DNA of 64,000 nt from Pseudomonas viridiflava. GTDB taxonomy: Bacteria; Pseudomonadota; Gammaproteobacteria; Pseudomonadales; Pseudomonadaceae. Shown here piece by piece: positions 25,037 through 33,738 of the stretch (position 1 is the first letter of the stretch; each line of letters opens with the position of its first letter). The notes under the pieces were generated by a model. That model was given only the letters and a program-made list of their open reading frames with translations, was not told where the DNA came from and made no database searches. The position numbers and the translations under genes were made by a program. Location of the stretch: NCBI GenBank assembly GCA_900596015.1, contig UVIF01000010.1:1-64000 (forward strand), written 5' to 3'.

Positions 25037-26536
25037 ATGAACATCCTCTACGACGAACGCATTGATGGCGTCCTGCCCAAGGTCGACAAGGCCGCACTGG
25101 TGCAGGCACTGCATTCCCGCATCCCCGACCTCACCGTACTGCATCGCGCCGAGGACCTGCGCCCCTACGAGTGCGACGGCCTCAGTGCCTATCGCACCGT
25201 ACCGCTGCTGGTGGTGCTGCCCGAGCGTATCGAGCAGGTCGAGGCTCTGCTCAAGTTGTGCCACGCGCAAAAGGTGCGCGTCGTCGCACGTGGGGCAGGT
25301 ACCGGACTGTCCGGGGGTGCCCTGCCCCTCGAACAGGGTGTTCTGCTGGTGATGGCGCGCTTCAAGCAGATTCTCGAGATCGACCCCGCCGGGCGCTGGG
25401 CGCGTGTGCAGCCCGGCGTGCGCAACCTGGCGATCTCCCAGGCGGTAGCGCCCTTCGGCCTGTACTACGCCCCCGACCCTTCGTCACAGATCGCTTGCTC
25501 GATTGGCGGCAACGTTGCAGAAAATGCTGGTGGCGTGCACTGCCTCAAATACGGTTTGACCGTGCACAACCTGCTCAAGGTGCAGATGCTGACCATCGAG
25601 GGTGAGCGCCTGACCCTGGGCAGCGATGCCCTCGACTCGCCCGGTTTCGATCTGCTGGCGCTGTTCACCGGGTCCGAAGGAATGCTGGGCATCATCACCG
25701 AAGTGACTGTCAAGCTACTGCCCAAGCCGCAGGTTGCCAAGGTGCTGCTGGCCAGCTTCGACTCGGTGGAAAAGGCCGGGGCGGCCGTGGCCGACATCAT
25801 CGCCGCAGGGATCATTCCGGGCGGCCTGGAAATGATGGACAACCTGGCCATTCGTGCTGCCGAAGACTTCATCCATGCCGGCTACCCGGTGGACGCCGAA
25901 GCGATCCTGCTGTGTGAACTCGACGGCGTCGAAGCCGATGTGCACGACGACTGCCAGCGCGTCTACCAGGTGCTGACGGAGGCTGGCGCGACCGAGGTCC
26001 GGCAGGCCCGCGACGAGGCCGAACGCCTGCGTTTCTGGGCCGGGCGCAAGAATGCTTTTCCTGCCGTGGGCCGACTCTCGCCCGACTACTATTGCATGGA
26101 CGGCACCATTCCGCGTCGCGCCCTGCCAGGCGTGCTCAAGGGCATCGCCGAGCTTTCCGAGCAATACAGCCTGCGCGTGGCCAATGTGTTCCATGCCGGG
26201 GACGGCAACATGCACCCGTTGATTCTGTTCGATGCCAACCAGGCCGGTGAGCTCGAACGCGCCGAAGCACTCGGCGGGCAAATCCTGGAGCTGTGCGTGG
26301 CGGTGGGCGGCAGCATCACCGGCGAACACGGTGTGGGCCGGGAGAAGATCAATCAGATGTGCGCCCAATTCAACAGCGACGAGCTGACCCTGTTCCATGC
26401 GGTGAAGGCCGCGTTCGACCCCGATCGGCTGCTCAATCCCGGCAAGAACATTCCGACCCTGCAGCGCTGTGCCGAGTTTGGCGGCATGCATATCCACCAC
26501 GGGCAACTGCCATTCCCCGAACTGGAGCGCTTCTGA
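25037..26536 (+). CDS. glcD: Glycolate oxidase FAD-linked subunit
   Basis: A 499-aa flavoprotein of the FAD-binding-4/FAD-oxidase C family. The FAD phosphate-binding segment reads RGAGTGLSGGALP and the C-terminal domain includes FHAGDGNMHPLI and GEHGVGREK, which carry active-site His residues. GlcD, GlcE and GlcF together oxidise glycolate to glyoxylate at the membrane and pass electrons to the quinone pool. The ATG at 25037 gives the normal family length. It overlaps glcE by one base. Confidence 0.96.
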   Translation: MNILYDERIDGVLPKVDKAALVQALHSRIPDLTVLHRAEDLRPYECDGLSAYRTVPLLVVLPERIEQVEALLKLCHAQKVRVVARGAGTGLSGGALPLEQGVLLVMARFKQILEIDPAGRWARVQPGVRNLAISQAVAPFGLYYAPDPSSQIACSIGGNVAENAGGVHCLKYGLTVHNLLKVQMLTIEGERLTLGSDALDSPGFDLLALFTGSEGMLGIITEVTVKLLPKPQVAKVLLASFDSVEKAGAAVADIIAAGIIPGGLEMMDNLAIRAAEDFIHAGYPVDAEAILLCELDGVEADVHDDCQRVYQVLTEAGATEVRQARDEAERLRFWAGRKNAFPAVGRLSPDYYCMDGTIPRRALPGVLKGIAELSEQYSLRVANVFHAGDGNMHPLILFDANQAGELERAEALGGQILELCVAVGGSITGEHGVGREKINQMCAQFNSDELTLFHAVKAAFDPDRLLNPGKNIPTLQRCAEFGGMHIHHGQLPFPELERF

Positions 26537-27597
26537 TGGCCGACCGCGATTTCGACGCCAGCGAGCAACTGCTGGATCAGGTTCGGCAGGCGCTGGCCGA
26601 CGACCGCCCGCTGTGCATTCAGGGCGGCAACAGCAAGGCCTTCCTGGGATGCATCGGTGCCGGCGAGCGCCTCGATACGCGCGCACACTGCGGCATTGTC
26701 AGCTACGACCCTACGGAGCTGGTGATCACCGCACGGGCCGGCACGCCCCTGCAGGCCCTGCGCGCCGCCGTCGAGCAGGCCGGGCAGATGTTGCCTTTCG
26801 AGCCACCGGCCTATGGCGAGCAGGCTACCCTGGGCGGCACGGTCGCGGCCGGATTGTCGGGGCCGCGTCGACCCTGGGCCGGTTCCGCTCGCGACTATGT
26901 ACTGGGCACGCGGGTCATCACCGGGCTGGGCAAACACCTGCGCTTTGGCGGCGAGGTGATGAAGAACGTCGCCGGCTACGACCTGTCCCGGTTGCTGACC
27001 GGCAGCTTCGGCACGCTGGGCGTGCTGACCGAGGTGTCGCTCAAGGTGCTGCCCAAGCCACGCGCCTGCTTCAGCATCAAGTTGACCTGCGAAGCCGAGC
27101 GCGCCTTGCTCAAGCTCGCCGAATGGGGCCAGCAGCCGATGCCGATCAGTGCCGCCTGCCACAGCGATGGCGTTCTCTATCTGCGCCTGGAGGGCGGCGA
27201 AGGCTCGGTGGCTGCAGCCCACCAGCGCATCGGCGGCGAGCCCATCGACTCGGCGTTCTGGGATGACTTGAATGAGCATCGGCTGCCCTTCTTCGCGCAG
27301 CCCGAAGCGCTCTGGCGATTGTCGCTGCCCAACAACACCGCTGCCTTGCAGCTACCGGGCGAACAACTGATCGACTGGGGCGGTGCCCAGCGCTGGCTGA
27401 AATCGACCGCCAGCGCCGCGTCGATACGCCAGGTGGTCGAGGCAGTCGGCGGGCACGCCACCTGCTACACCACAGGCGTCACCCCCGAGCCGTTTCAACC
27501 CTTGCCCGAGCTGCTGCTGCGCTACCACCGCCAGCTCAAGACGCAGTTGGACCCACAGGGCATCTTCAACCCCGGCCGCCTCTACGCGCAGCTGTGA
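26536..27597 (+). CDS. glcE: Glycolate oxidase FAD-binding subunit
   Basis: A 353-aa partner of GlcD with its own FAD-binding fold: CIQGGNSKAFLG near the N-terminus, TLGGTVAAGLSGPRRPWAGS and RFGGEVMKNVAGYDLSRLLT. The C-terminal half is shorter than that of GlcD. TGATG overlap with glcD (stop 26534-26536, start 26536) shows translational coupling. Confidence 0.95.
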   Translation: MADRDFDASEQLLDQVRQALADDRPLCIQGGNSKAFLGCIGAGERLDTRAHCGIVSYDPTELVITARAGTPLQALRAAVEQAGQMLPFEPPAYGEQATLGGTVAAGLSGPRRPWAGSARDYVLGTRVITGLGKHLRFGGEVMKNVAGYDLSRLLTGSFGTLGVLTEVSLKVLPKPRACFSIKLTCEAERALLKLAEWGQQPMPISAACHSDGVLYLRLEGGEGSVAAAHQRIGGEPIDSAFWDDLNEHRLPFFAQPEALWRLSLPNNTAALQLPGEQLIDWGGAQRWLKSTASAASIRQVVEAVGGHATCYTTGVTPEPFQPLPELLLRYHRQLKTQLDPQGIFNPGRLYAQL

Positions 27598-27615
27598 ACC
27601 AGGAGCCGTGAACCC

Positions 27616-28836
27616 ATGCAGACCCAATTGAGTGATCAGGCCCGCCTGCTGCCGCGTGCCGAGGAAGCCGAGCGTATTCTGCGCAGCTGTGTGCACTGCG
27701 GCTTCTGCAATGCCACTTGCCCCACCTATCAACTGCTGGGCGACGAACTGGACGGCCCGCGCGGACGCATCTACCTGATCAAGCAGGTGCTCGAAGGCCA
27801 CGAGGTGACGGCGCACACGCAGCAGCACCTCGATCGCTGCCTGAGCTGCCGCAACTGCGAGACCACCTGCCCTTCGGGGGTGGATTACCACAACCTGCTG
27901 GACATCGGCCGTGCAGTGGTGGATCAGGCGGTGCCGCGGCCGGTCGAACAACGCTGGCTGCGCGGCGGTCTGCGCGCGCTGGCCCCGCACCCGACCGCTT
28001 TCAAGGCGCTGATCCAACTGGGCCAGACCTTTCGTCCACTGTTGCCGCAACGTCTCAAGGACAAGCTGCCGCGTCAGGTGCACGCTGCCGTGTCGCGGCC
28101 CGCGACGCAGCACGCCCGTCGCGTCTTGATGCTCGAAGGCTGCGTGCAGCCCGGGCTGTCGCCCAACACCAATGCCGCCGCCGCGCGCGTCCTGGACCGC
28201 TTGGGAATCACCGTTACGGCGGTTCGCCAGGCCGGTTGCTGCGGCGCGGTGGATTACCACCTGGACGATCAGCCCCGTGGCCTGCAGCGCGCCCGACACA
28301 ATATCGACGCCTGGTGGCCTGCAATCGAAGCGGGCGCCGAAGCCATCGTGCAGACCGCCAGCGGCTGTGGTGCGTTCATCAAGGACTATGGACACCTGCT
28401 GGAACAAGATCCGACCTACGCCGACAAGGCTCGAACCGTCAGCCGCCTGGCCAAGGATCTGGTCGAGGTGTTGCGCGACGAGCCGGTGGAACAACTGGCT
28501 GTTCATACCGACCTGCGCCTGGCCTTTCACTGCCCGTGTACCTTGCAGCATGCGCAGAAGCTGGGCGGCGTGACCGAACACCTGCTGCGCCGGTTGGGCT
28601 TTCATTTGACCGACGTACCGGACGGCCACCTGTGTTGCGGTTCCGCCGGTACCTACTCGGTGACTCAGCCGGTGTTGGCGCGGCAATTGCGCGACAATCG
28701 CCTCAATGCCCTGGAAAGCGGTGCCCCCCAGGTGATCGCCACCGCCAACATCGGTTGCCAGAACCACTTGGATGGGGCCGCGCGCACCCCGGTACGGCAC
28801 TGGATCGAACTGGTCGAACAGGCCATGGCCGATTGA
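27616..28836 (+). CDS. glcF: Glycolate oxidase iron-sulfur subunit
   Basis: A 406-aa protein with two 4Fe-4S motifs, C25-x2-C28-x2-C31-x3-C35P and C75-x2-C78-x2-C81-x3-C85P, followed by two CCG domains (AGCCGAVDYHL and LCCGSAGTYS). It transfers electrons from the flavin subunits to the membrane quinone pool. It lies 18 bp after glcE. Confidence 0.96.
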   Translation: MQTQLSDQARLLPRAEEAERILRSCVHCGFCNATCPTYQLLGDELDGPRGRIYLIKQVLEGHEVTAHTQQHLDRCLSCRNCETTCPSGVDYHNLLDIGRAVVDQAVPRPVEQRWLRGGLRALAPHPTAFKALIQLGQTFRPLLPQRLKDKLPRQVHAAVSRPATQHARRVLMLEGCVQPGLSPNTNAAAARVLDRLGITVTAVRQAGCCGAVDYHLDDQPRGLQRARHNIDAWWPAIEAGAEAIVQTASGCGAFIKDYGHLLEQDPTYADKARTVSRLAKDLVEVLRDEPVEQLAVHTDLRLAFHCPCTLQHAQKLGGVTEHLLRRLGFHLTDVPDGHLCCGSAGTYSVTQPVLARQLRDNRLNALESGAPQVIATANIGCQNHLDGAARTPVRHWIELVEQAMAD

Positions 28837-28895
28837 CCCTGTATTTTTGAATGCACTGCACTTTGAACCTCTCGACAATAGAACTGGAGAAGCCC

Positions 28896-29297
28896 ATGCA
28901 AAGCAAAGCGATTCTTGGCCACGAAGACGTCACCCGCATCCTCGCCGCAGCACGTGCCGAGGCGCAGAAGAACAACTGGGCGGTGGGCATTGCCGTGGTC
29001 GACGACGGCGGTCATCTGCTGGCGTTCGAACGCCTGGACGGCGCCGCCGCCAGCACCGCCTACATCGCGCCGGGCAAGGCGCGCACCTCGGCCCTGGGGC
29101 GCAAGGAATCGGTGGTGTTCGAGGAGATGGTCAACAACGGACGTACCGCGTTCCTGTCGGGTAACCTCATGACGTGCCTGGAAGGTGCCGTGCCGCTGAT
29201 CCACGAAGGCCAGGTCATCGGTGCGGTCGGCGTGTCCGGGGTCAAGCCCGGTGAGGACGCGCAGGTCGCCAAGGCCGGCGCCGCTGCCCTGGTCTGA
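28896..29297 (+). CDS. glcG: GlcG/HbpS-family protein
   Basis: A 133-aa protein. NNWAVGIAVVDDGGHLLAFE and the later GAVGVSGVKPGEDAQVAKAG are typical of the GlcG/HbpS fold. The fold is known from a heme-binding sensor component in Streptomyces; in glc operons its role is not established. The ATG at 28896 has GGAG upstream; an in-frame ATG 15 codons earlier has no ribosome site. It is the last gene before glcB. Confidence 0.9.
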   Translation: MQSKAILGHEDVTRILAAARAEAQKNNWAVGIAVVDDGGHLLAFERLDGAAASTAYIAPGKARTSALGRKESVVFEEMVNNGRTAFLSGNLMTCLEGAVPLIHEGQVIGAVGVSGVKPGEDAQVAKAGAAALV

Positions 29298-29327
29298 ATT
29301 TCCGCCCCCGTATTCGAGGAGACTGCA

Positions 29328-31508
29328 ATGAAGCACCGCATGAGAGCCCAGCGTCTGCAGGTCGACGCCACCCTGTACGATTTCATCGAGAACGAAGTAC
29401 TGCCTGGCAGCGGGCTGGAATCCGAAGCGTTCTGGACCGGCTTCGACGCCCTGGTCCATGAATTCGCGCCGCAGAACCGCGTGTTGCTGGCCGAACGCGA
29501 CCGTTTGCAGACCGAACTGGACAACTGGCACCGTGCCCACCCCGGACCGATCCAGGATCAGGCTGCCTACCGCAGCTTCCTGCAGTCCATCGGCTACCTG
29601 CTGCCACAGCCCGACCGCGTCGAGATCAGCACCTGCGATGTCGATGACGAGATCGCCCGTGTGGCCGGCCCGCAACTGGTGGTGCCGTCGACCAATGCCC
29701 GCTATGCCCTGAATGCGGCGAACGCTCGTTGGGGCTCGCTGTACGACGCGCTGTATGGCACCGACGCGATTCCCGAAAGCGACGGCGCGACCAAGGGCCA
29801 AGGCTACAACCAGGTTCGCGGCGACCGCGTGATTGCCTTCGCCCGCGCCCTGCTCGACCAGAGCACCCCGCTGGCCAACGGATCGCACCGTGATGCCAAC
29901 GGCTACCGGATCGAGGGTGGCCAGTTGCAGGTGAGTCTGACCGACGGCAGCGTCAGCGCCTTGGCCGATCCAGCTCAGTTCGTCGGCTATCAAGGCGATG
30001 CGCAGCAACCGGTTGCCGTGCTGCTCAAGCATCATGGCCTGCACATCGAAATCCAGATCGACGCGACCTCGCCGATCGGCCGTACCGACGCGGCGGGTGT
30101 GAAGGACCTGCTGCTCGAAGCGGCCCTGTCGACCATCATCGACTGCGAAGACTCGGTAGCGGCAGTGGACGCCAGCGACAAGGTGGCGATCTACCGCAAC
30201 TGGCTGGGCCTGATGCGCGGCGATCTGACCGAGGAACTGGAAAAAGGCGGCCAGCGCATCACCCGCCGGCTCAATCCCGACCGCCAGTACCACACGCCGG
30301 CAGGCGGCGAGTTGACCCTGCACGGCCGTTCGCTGTTGTTGATCCGCAACGTCGGGCACCTGATGACCAATCCCGCGATCCTCGACGATGAAGGTCGAGA
30401 GATTCCCGAGGGCATCCTGGACGGCGTGGTCACCAGCCTGATCGGACGCTACGACCTGGAGCGCAAGGGCAACTCGCGCACCGGCAGCCTCTACATCGTC
30501 AAGCCGAAGATGCACGGTCCGGCCGAGGTGTCCTTCGCGGACAAGCTGTTCGCTGCCATCGAAGACCTGCTCGAGCTTTCGCGCAATACCCTGAAGATCG
30601 GCATCATGGACGAGGAGCGCCGCACCTCGGTGAACCTCAAGGCCTGCATTGCCGCAGCATCGACCCGCGTGGCGTTCATCAACACCGGCTTCCTCGACCG
30701 CACCGGCGACGAGATCCACAGCGCCATGCAGGCTGGGCCGATGATGCGCAAGGGTGACATGAAGGGCAGTGCCTGGATTGCCGCGTACGAGCGCAACAAC
30801 ATGCTCACCGGGCTGGCCTGCGGCTTGCGTGGCAAGGCGCAGATCGGCAAGGGCATGTGGGCGATGCCCGACCTGATGGCCGACATGCTGGTGCAGAAGA
30901 TCGGCCACCCCAAGGCCGGCGCGAACACCGCGTGGGTGCCCTCGCCCACTGCGGCCACGTTGCACGCCCTGCACTATCACCAGGTGAACGTCAGCGAGGT
31001 GCAGCAGACCCTGGAACAGATCGACGCAGCAGGCGAGCACGACGCTCTGCTGGACAACCTGCTGACCATCCCGGTGGTGGCCAATGCGCAATGGAGCGCC
31101 GACGAGATCCGTCAGGAACTGGACAACAATGCCCAAGGCTTGCTGGGCTATGTGGTGCGTTGGGTCGAACAGGGCATCGGTTGCTCCAAGGTGCCGGACA
31201 TCCACGACGTCGGGCTGATGGAAGACCGCGCAACCCTGCGTATTTCCAGCCAGCACCTGGCCAACTGGCTGCTGCACGGCGTGGTCAGCCGCGAGCAGAT
31301 CGTCGAAACCCTGGAGCGCATGGCCAAGGTGGTCGACCAGCAGAATGCCGGTGATCCGTCGTACCGGCCCATGGCGGCGGATTTCCAGGCATCGGTGGCG
31401 TTCACCGCCGCCAGTGCGCTGGTGTTCCAGGGCTGCGAGCAGCCCAGTGGCTACACCGAGCCGTTGCTGCACCGGTTCCGCCTGGCATTCAAGAACGCCC
31501 AGGCGTGA
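29328..31508 (+). CDS. glcB: Malate synthase G
   Basis: A 726-aa single-chain malate synthase of type G. It condenses glyoxylate with acetyl-CoA to malate. Segments include [38 protein letters not shown] and [15 protein letters not shown], which carry metal and acetyl-CoA residues, and [15 protein letters not shown]. The length is normal for type G. It lies 30 bp after glcG, so the glyoxylate made by GlcDEF is consumed by a product of the same transcription unit. Confidence 0.97.
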   Translation: MKHRMRAQRLQVDATLYDFIENEVLPGSGLESEAFWTGFDALVHEFAPQNRVLLAERDRLQTELDNWHRAHPGPIQDQAAYRSFLQSIGYLLPQPDRVEISTCDVDDEIARVAGPQLVVPSTNARYALNAANARWGSLYDALYGTDAIPESDGATKGQGYNQVRGDRVIAFARALLDQSTPLANGSHRDANGYRIEGGQLQVSLTDGSVSALADPAQFVGYQGDAQQPVAVLLKHHGLHIEIQIDATSPIGRTDAAGVKDLLLEAALSTIIDCEDSVAAVDASDKVAIYRNWLGLMRGDLTEELEKGGQRITRRLNPDRQYHTPAGGELTLHGRSLLLIRNVGHLMTNPAILDDEGREIPEGILDGVVTSLIGRYDLERKGNSRTGSLYIVKPKMHGPAEVSFADKLFAAIEDLLELSRNTLKIGIMDEERRTSVNLKACIAAASTRVAFINTGFLDRTGDEIHSAMQAGPMMRKGDMKGSAWIAAYERNNMLTGLACGLRGKAQIGKGMWAMPDLMADMLVQKIGHPKAGANTAWVPSPTAATLHALHYHQVNVSEVQQTLEQIDAAGEHDALLDNLLTIPVVANAQWSADEIRQELDNNAQGLLGYVVRWVEQGIGCSKVPDIHDVGLMEDRATLRISSQHLANWLLHGVVSREQIVETLERMAKVVDQQNAGDPSYRPMAADFQASVAFTAASALVFQGCEQPSGYTEPLLHRFRLAFKNAQA

Positions 31509-31589
31509 CATCGGCCGGGATGGGAAGGTTGTCGCCGACCTGTCCCGGCACTGCTGCGGCGGTTTCCCGCTTGCTGTAGTATCGCGTTC

Positions 31590-31606
31590 CGAATGAGAAT
31601 CATCCG
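31590..31606 (+). promoter_or_regulatory. Candidate Fur box before the two-component genes
   Basis: AATGAGAATCAT (31592-31603) matches 11 of 12 bases of the core AATGATAATCAT of the Fur consensus; the right half-site is poor. It lies about 18 bp before the response-regulator ATG, overlapping a likely promoter (TTGCTG near 31571). Iron-dependent repression of this regulator would fit its neighbour, a TonB-dependent receptor. Confidence 0.5.
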
Positions 31607-31620
31607 CGAACGCAATCATC

Positions 31621-32367
31621 ATGAATCCTTCCTCTCCTCGCTTGCTGGTGGTCGATGACCACCGCAAGATCCGTGAGCCGCTGGCCATCTACCTGCGCCG
31701 CTTCGGTTTCGACGTGCGCACGACCGAAGACGCCGCCGGCATGTGGGCGCTGCTCAAGCAGGACGTGTTCGACGTACTCATCCTCGATGTGATGCTGCCC
31801 GACGGCGATGGGTTCGAGCTATGTCGCACGCTGGCGCACAAGTCCACGGCGGCGGTCATCCTGTTGACCGCGCGCGATGCCTGCGCCGACCGCGTTCAGG
31901 GCCTGGATGCCGGTGCCGATGACTACGTGGTCAAACCCTTCGAGCCGCGTGAACTGGTGGCGCGCATCCACAGTGTGCTGCGCCGGCGTGGCACCTTGGG
32001 CACAACGGTGGCGGCCGTGCCGGCAGCTCTGCCAGCGCCCTTGCGCTGCTACCACTTCGCCGACCTGAGCTTTCGCAGCGGCTGCAACACATTGACCCGC
32101 AGAGACCGGAGCCAGGTGCGCTTGAGCACCGTGGAAGGTCGTCTGCTGGAAGTCTTCCTGGACCATCCCAATACCGTACTGGGGCGCGAACGCTTGATCG
32201 AACTGACCTCGCGGCCCGGCAGCGATCTGTTCGATCGCGCCATCGACCGGCAGATCAGCCGCCTGCGTCGCAAGCTGGACGACAACGCCCTGCAGCCCCT
32301 GTTGCTGCAAACGGTGTGGGGTGGCGGCTATCGCCTGGCGGCCAACGTCGCCCAGCAGCCGGCATGA
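31621..32367 (+). CDS. OmpR-family response regulator, PfeR/PirR-like
   Basis: 248 aa. Receiver domain about 1-125: acidic pair VVDDH, phosphoacceptor Asp56 in LDVMLPDGDG, Lys105 in VKPFEP. Winged-helix DNA-binding domain about 145-240 with DRAIDRQISRLRRKLDD as recognition helix. The stop overlaps the start of the kinase gene (ATGA). Together with the convergent TonB-dependent receptor, the arrangement resembles PfeR-PfeS and PirR-PirS of P. aeruginosa, which activate siderophore receptor genes. The exact orthologue cannot be named from sequence alone. Confidence 0.88.
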   Translation: MNPSSPRLLVVDDHRKIREPLAIYLRRFGFDVRTTEDAAGMWALLKQDVFDVLILDVMLPDGDGFELCRTLAHKSTAAVILLTARDACADRVQGLDAGADDYVVKPFEPRELVARIHSVLRRRGTLGTTVAAVPAALPAPLRCYHFADLSFRSGCNTLTRRDRSQVRLSTVEGRLLEVFLDHPNTVLGRERLIELTSRPGSDLFDRAIDRQISRLRRKLDDNALQPLLLQTVWGGGYRLAANVAQQPA

Positions 32368-33725
32368 GGGGCCTGCGCAAAGCGTGGCCCCAGACCATGG
32401 CGCGCCAGCTGGGAGTACTGCTGCTGCTGGCACTGTTGGCGTCCAACCTGATTGCCGTTCTGCTGCTGCAACGCACCGGCTCGCTGGTGCACCCGCTGTC
32501 GCGCACGCTGGTGGTCGAGCGCCTGGCCAGCGCCTACCACGCCGCCCGCGATCTGCCCCCGGCCGCTGCGCAGCACCTGCTCGAGGCCATGACCACTGCC
32601 GATACACGTTTCTGGATCGCCCCCGACGCCGAAGTCCAGCCGTTCGTCATGCACAGCGAAGAACAGCGCCTGGCCACGGCCGTGCGCCAGCGGCTGGGTC
32701 TGCAGCAAGACACCGTGGTCGTCCTGCAACTGGAACGACGCAATGGCGGCCCGGCCCGTGAACACCTGTTCAAGCGCGCCGGTTGGGAAGCGCTGCGCCT
32801 GCGCAGTTCGATAAGCCTGCCCAACGGTGCGCAGCTCAATGCCGAGCAGGCACCGGCCGGTGCCTATGAGTGGGGCCGGCTGCTGGCCTACAGCGTGCCG
32901 GTCAGCACCATCCCTGTATTGCTGATCGTGGCTTTCTTCATGCGCCGGGTGGTCGCGCCCGTGAAGCGCCTGGCCCTGGCCACCGAGCGGGTCAGCCGTG
33001 GCGAATGGATCGCGCCGCTGCCGCTGTCCGGCCCGCGCGAGGCCCGGGAACTGACGCTGGCGTTCAATGTGATGCAGGCGCGGATCGCTCGGCATGTCGA
33101 AGGCCGCACGCGCATGTTGGCCGCCCTCAGCCACGACCTCAATACGCCCATCACCGAGTTGCGCCTGCAGGTCGAGCTGCTGGAGGACCCAACCCTGCGC
33201 GGGGACATGCTCGATAGCCTCGACGAACTGCGGGCGATGGTCAGTGAAACGCTGAATTTCGTGCGCGGCGATGCGGTGCAGGAAGCTACTACCGAGGTGT
33301 CGCTGAGTGATTTGCTGGAAGACCTGGCGCGGCGCTACCAGACCTTGGGCACGCCCGTCGAGTGGGCGGGCTCGCCCCCCATGACGTGTCGCTGCCGGCC
33401 ACTGGCGTTGAAGCGCGCCCTGACCAACCTGATCGACAACGCCTTGCGCCATGGCGGCGATGCGCGGTTGCGCCTGTACCGTGAAGGTTCGGCAGGACTG
33501 TGCATCGAGATCCGCGACCAGGGGCCGGGAATCGACGCTGCCTGGTTGCAACAGGTGTTCGAGCCGTTCGTGCAACTGGGCAAAGGCGGTGCCGACCCCA
33601 GCCAGGGAGGCGGGTTGGGCCTGGGCCTGGCGATTGCCCGCGCCTGCGTACAGGCCCACGGCGGGGAACTGCTGCTGGAAAACCGCGCACCTGGGTTGGC
33701 AGCCCTGGTGCGTTTGCCAGACTGA
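32364..33725 (+). CDS. Membrane sensor histidine kinase, partner of the upstream regulator
   Basis: 453 aa: transmembrane segment about 13-36, periplasmic sensor loop about 37-175, second membrane segment about 176-193, HAMP about 194-247, phosphoacceptor His257 in ALSHDLNTPI, then HATPase with NLIDNALRHGG, DQGPGID and GGGLGLGLAIA. The periplasmic loop of about 140 residues is the likely ligand sensor, perhaps for a ferric siderophore. ATGA overlap with the response-regulator gene. It is convergent with the receptor gene, 13 bp apart. Confidence 0.92.
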   Translation: MRGLRKAWPQTMARQLGVLLLLALLASNLIAVLLLQRTGSLVHPLSRTLVVERLASAYHAARDLPPAAAQHLLEAMTTADTRFWIAPDAEVQPFVMHSEEQRLATAVRQRLGLQQDTVVVLQLERRNGGPAREHLFKRAGWEALRLRSSISLPNGAQLNAEQAPAGAYEWGRLLAYSVPVSTIPVLLIVAFFMRRVVAPVKRLALATERVSRGEWIAPLPLSGPREARELTLAFNVMQARIARHVEGRTRMLAALSHDLNTPITELRLQVELLEDPTLRGDMLDSLDELRAMVSETLNFVRGDAVQEATTEVSLSDLLEDLARRYQTLGTPVEWAGSPPMTCRCRPLALKRALTNLIDNALRHGGDARLRLYREGSAGLCIEIRDQGPGIDAAWLQQVFEPFVQLGKGGADPSQGGGLGLGLAIARACVQAHGGELLLENRAPGLAALVRLPD

Positions 33726-33738
33726 ACTTCGGCTGGTA

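Noticed and set aside
28665..31688. Very long minus-strand open frame opposite glcF-glcG-glcB
   Set aside because: GC-rich codon use leaves the antisense frame free of stops. The product has no family motif, while the plus strand encodes complete, recognisable enzymes.
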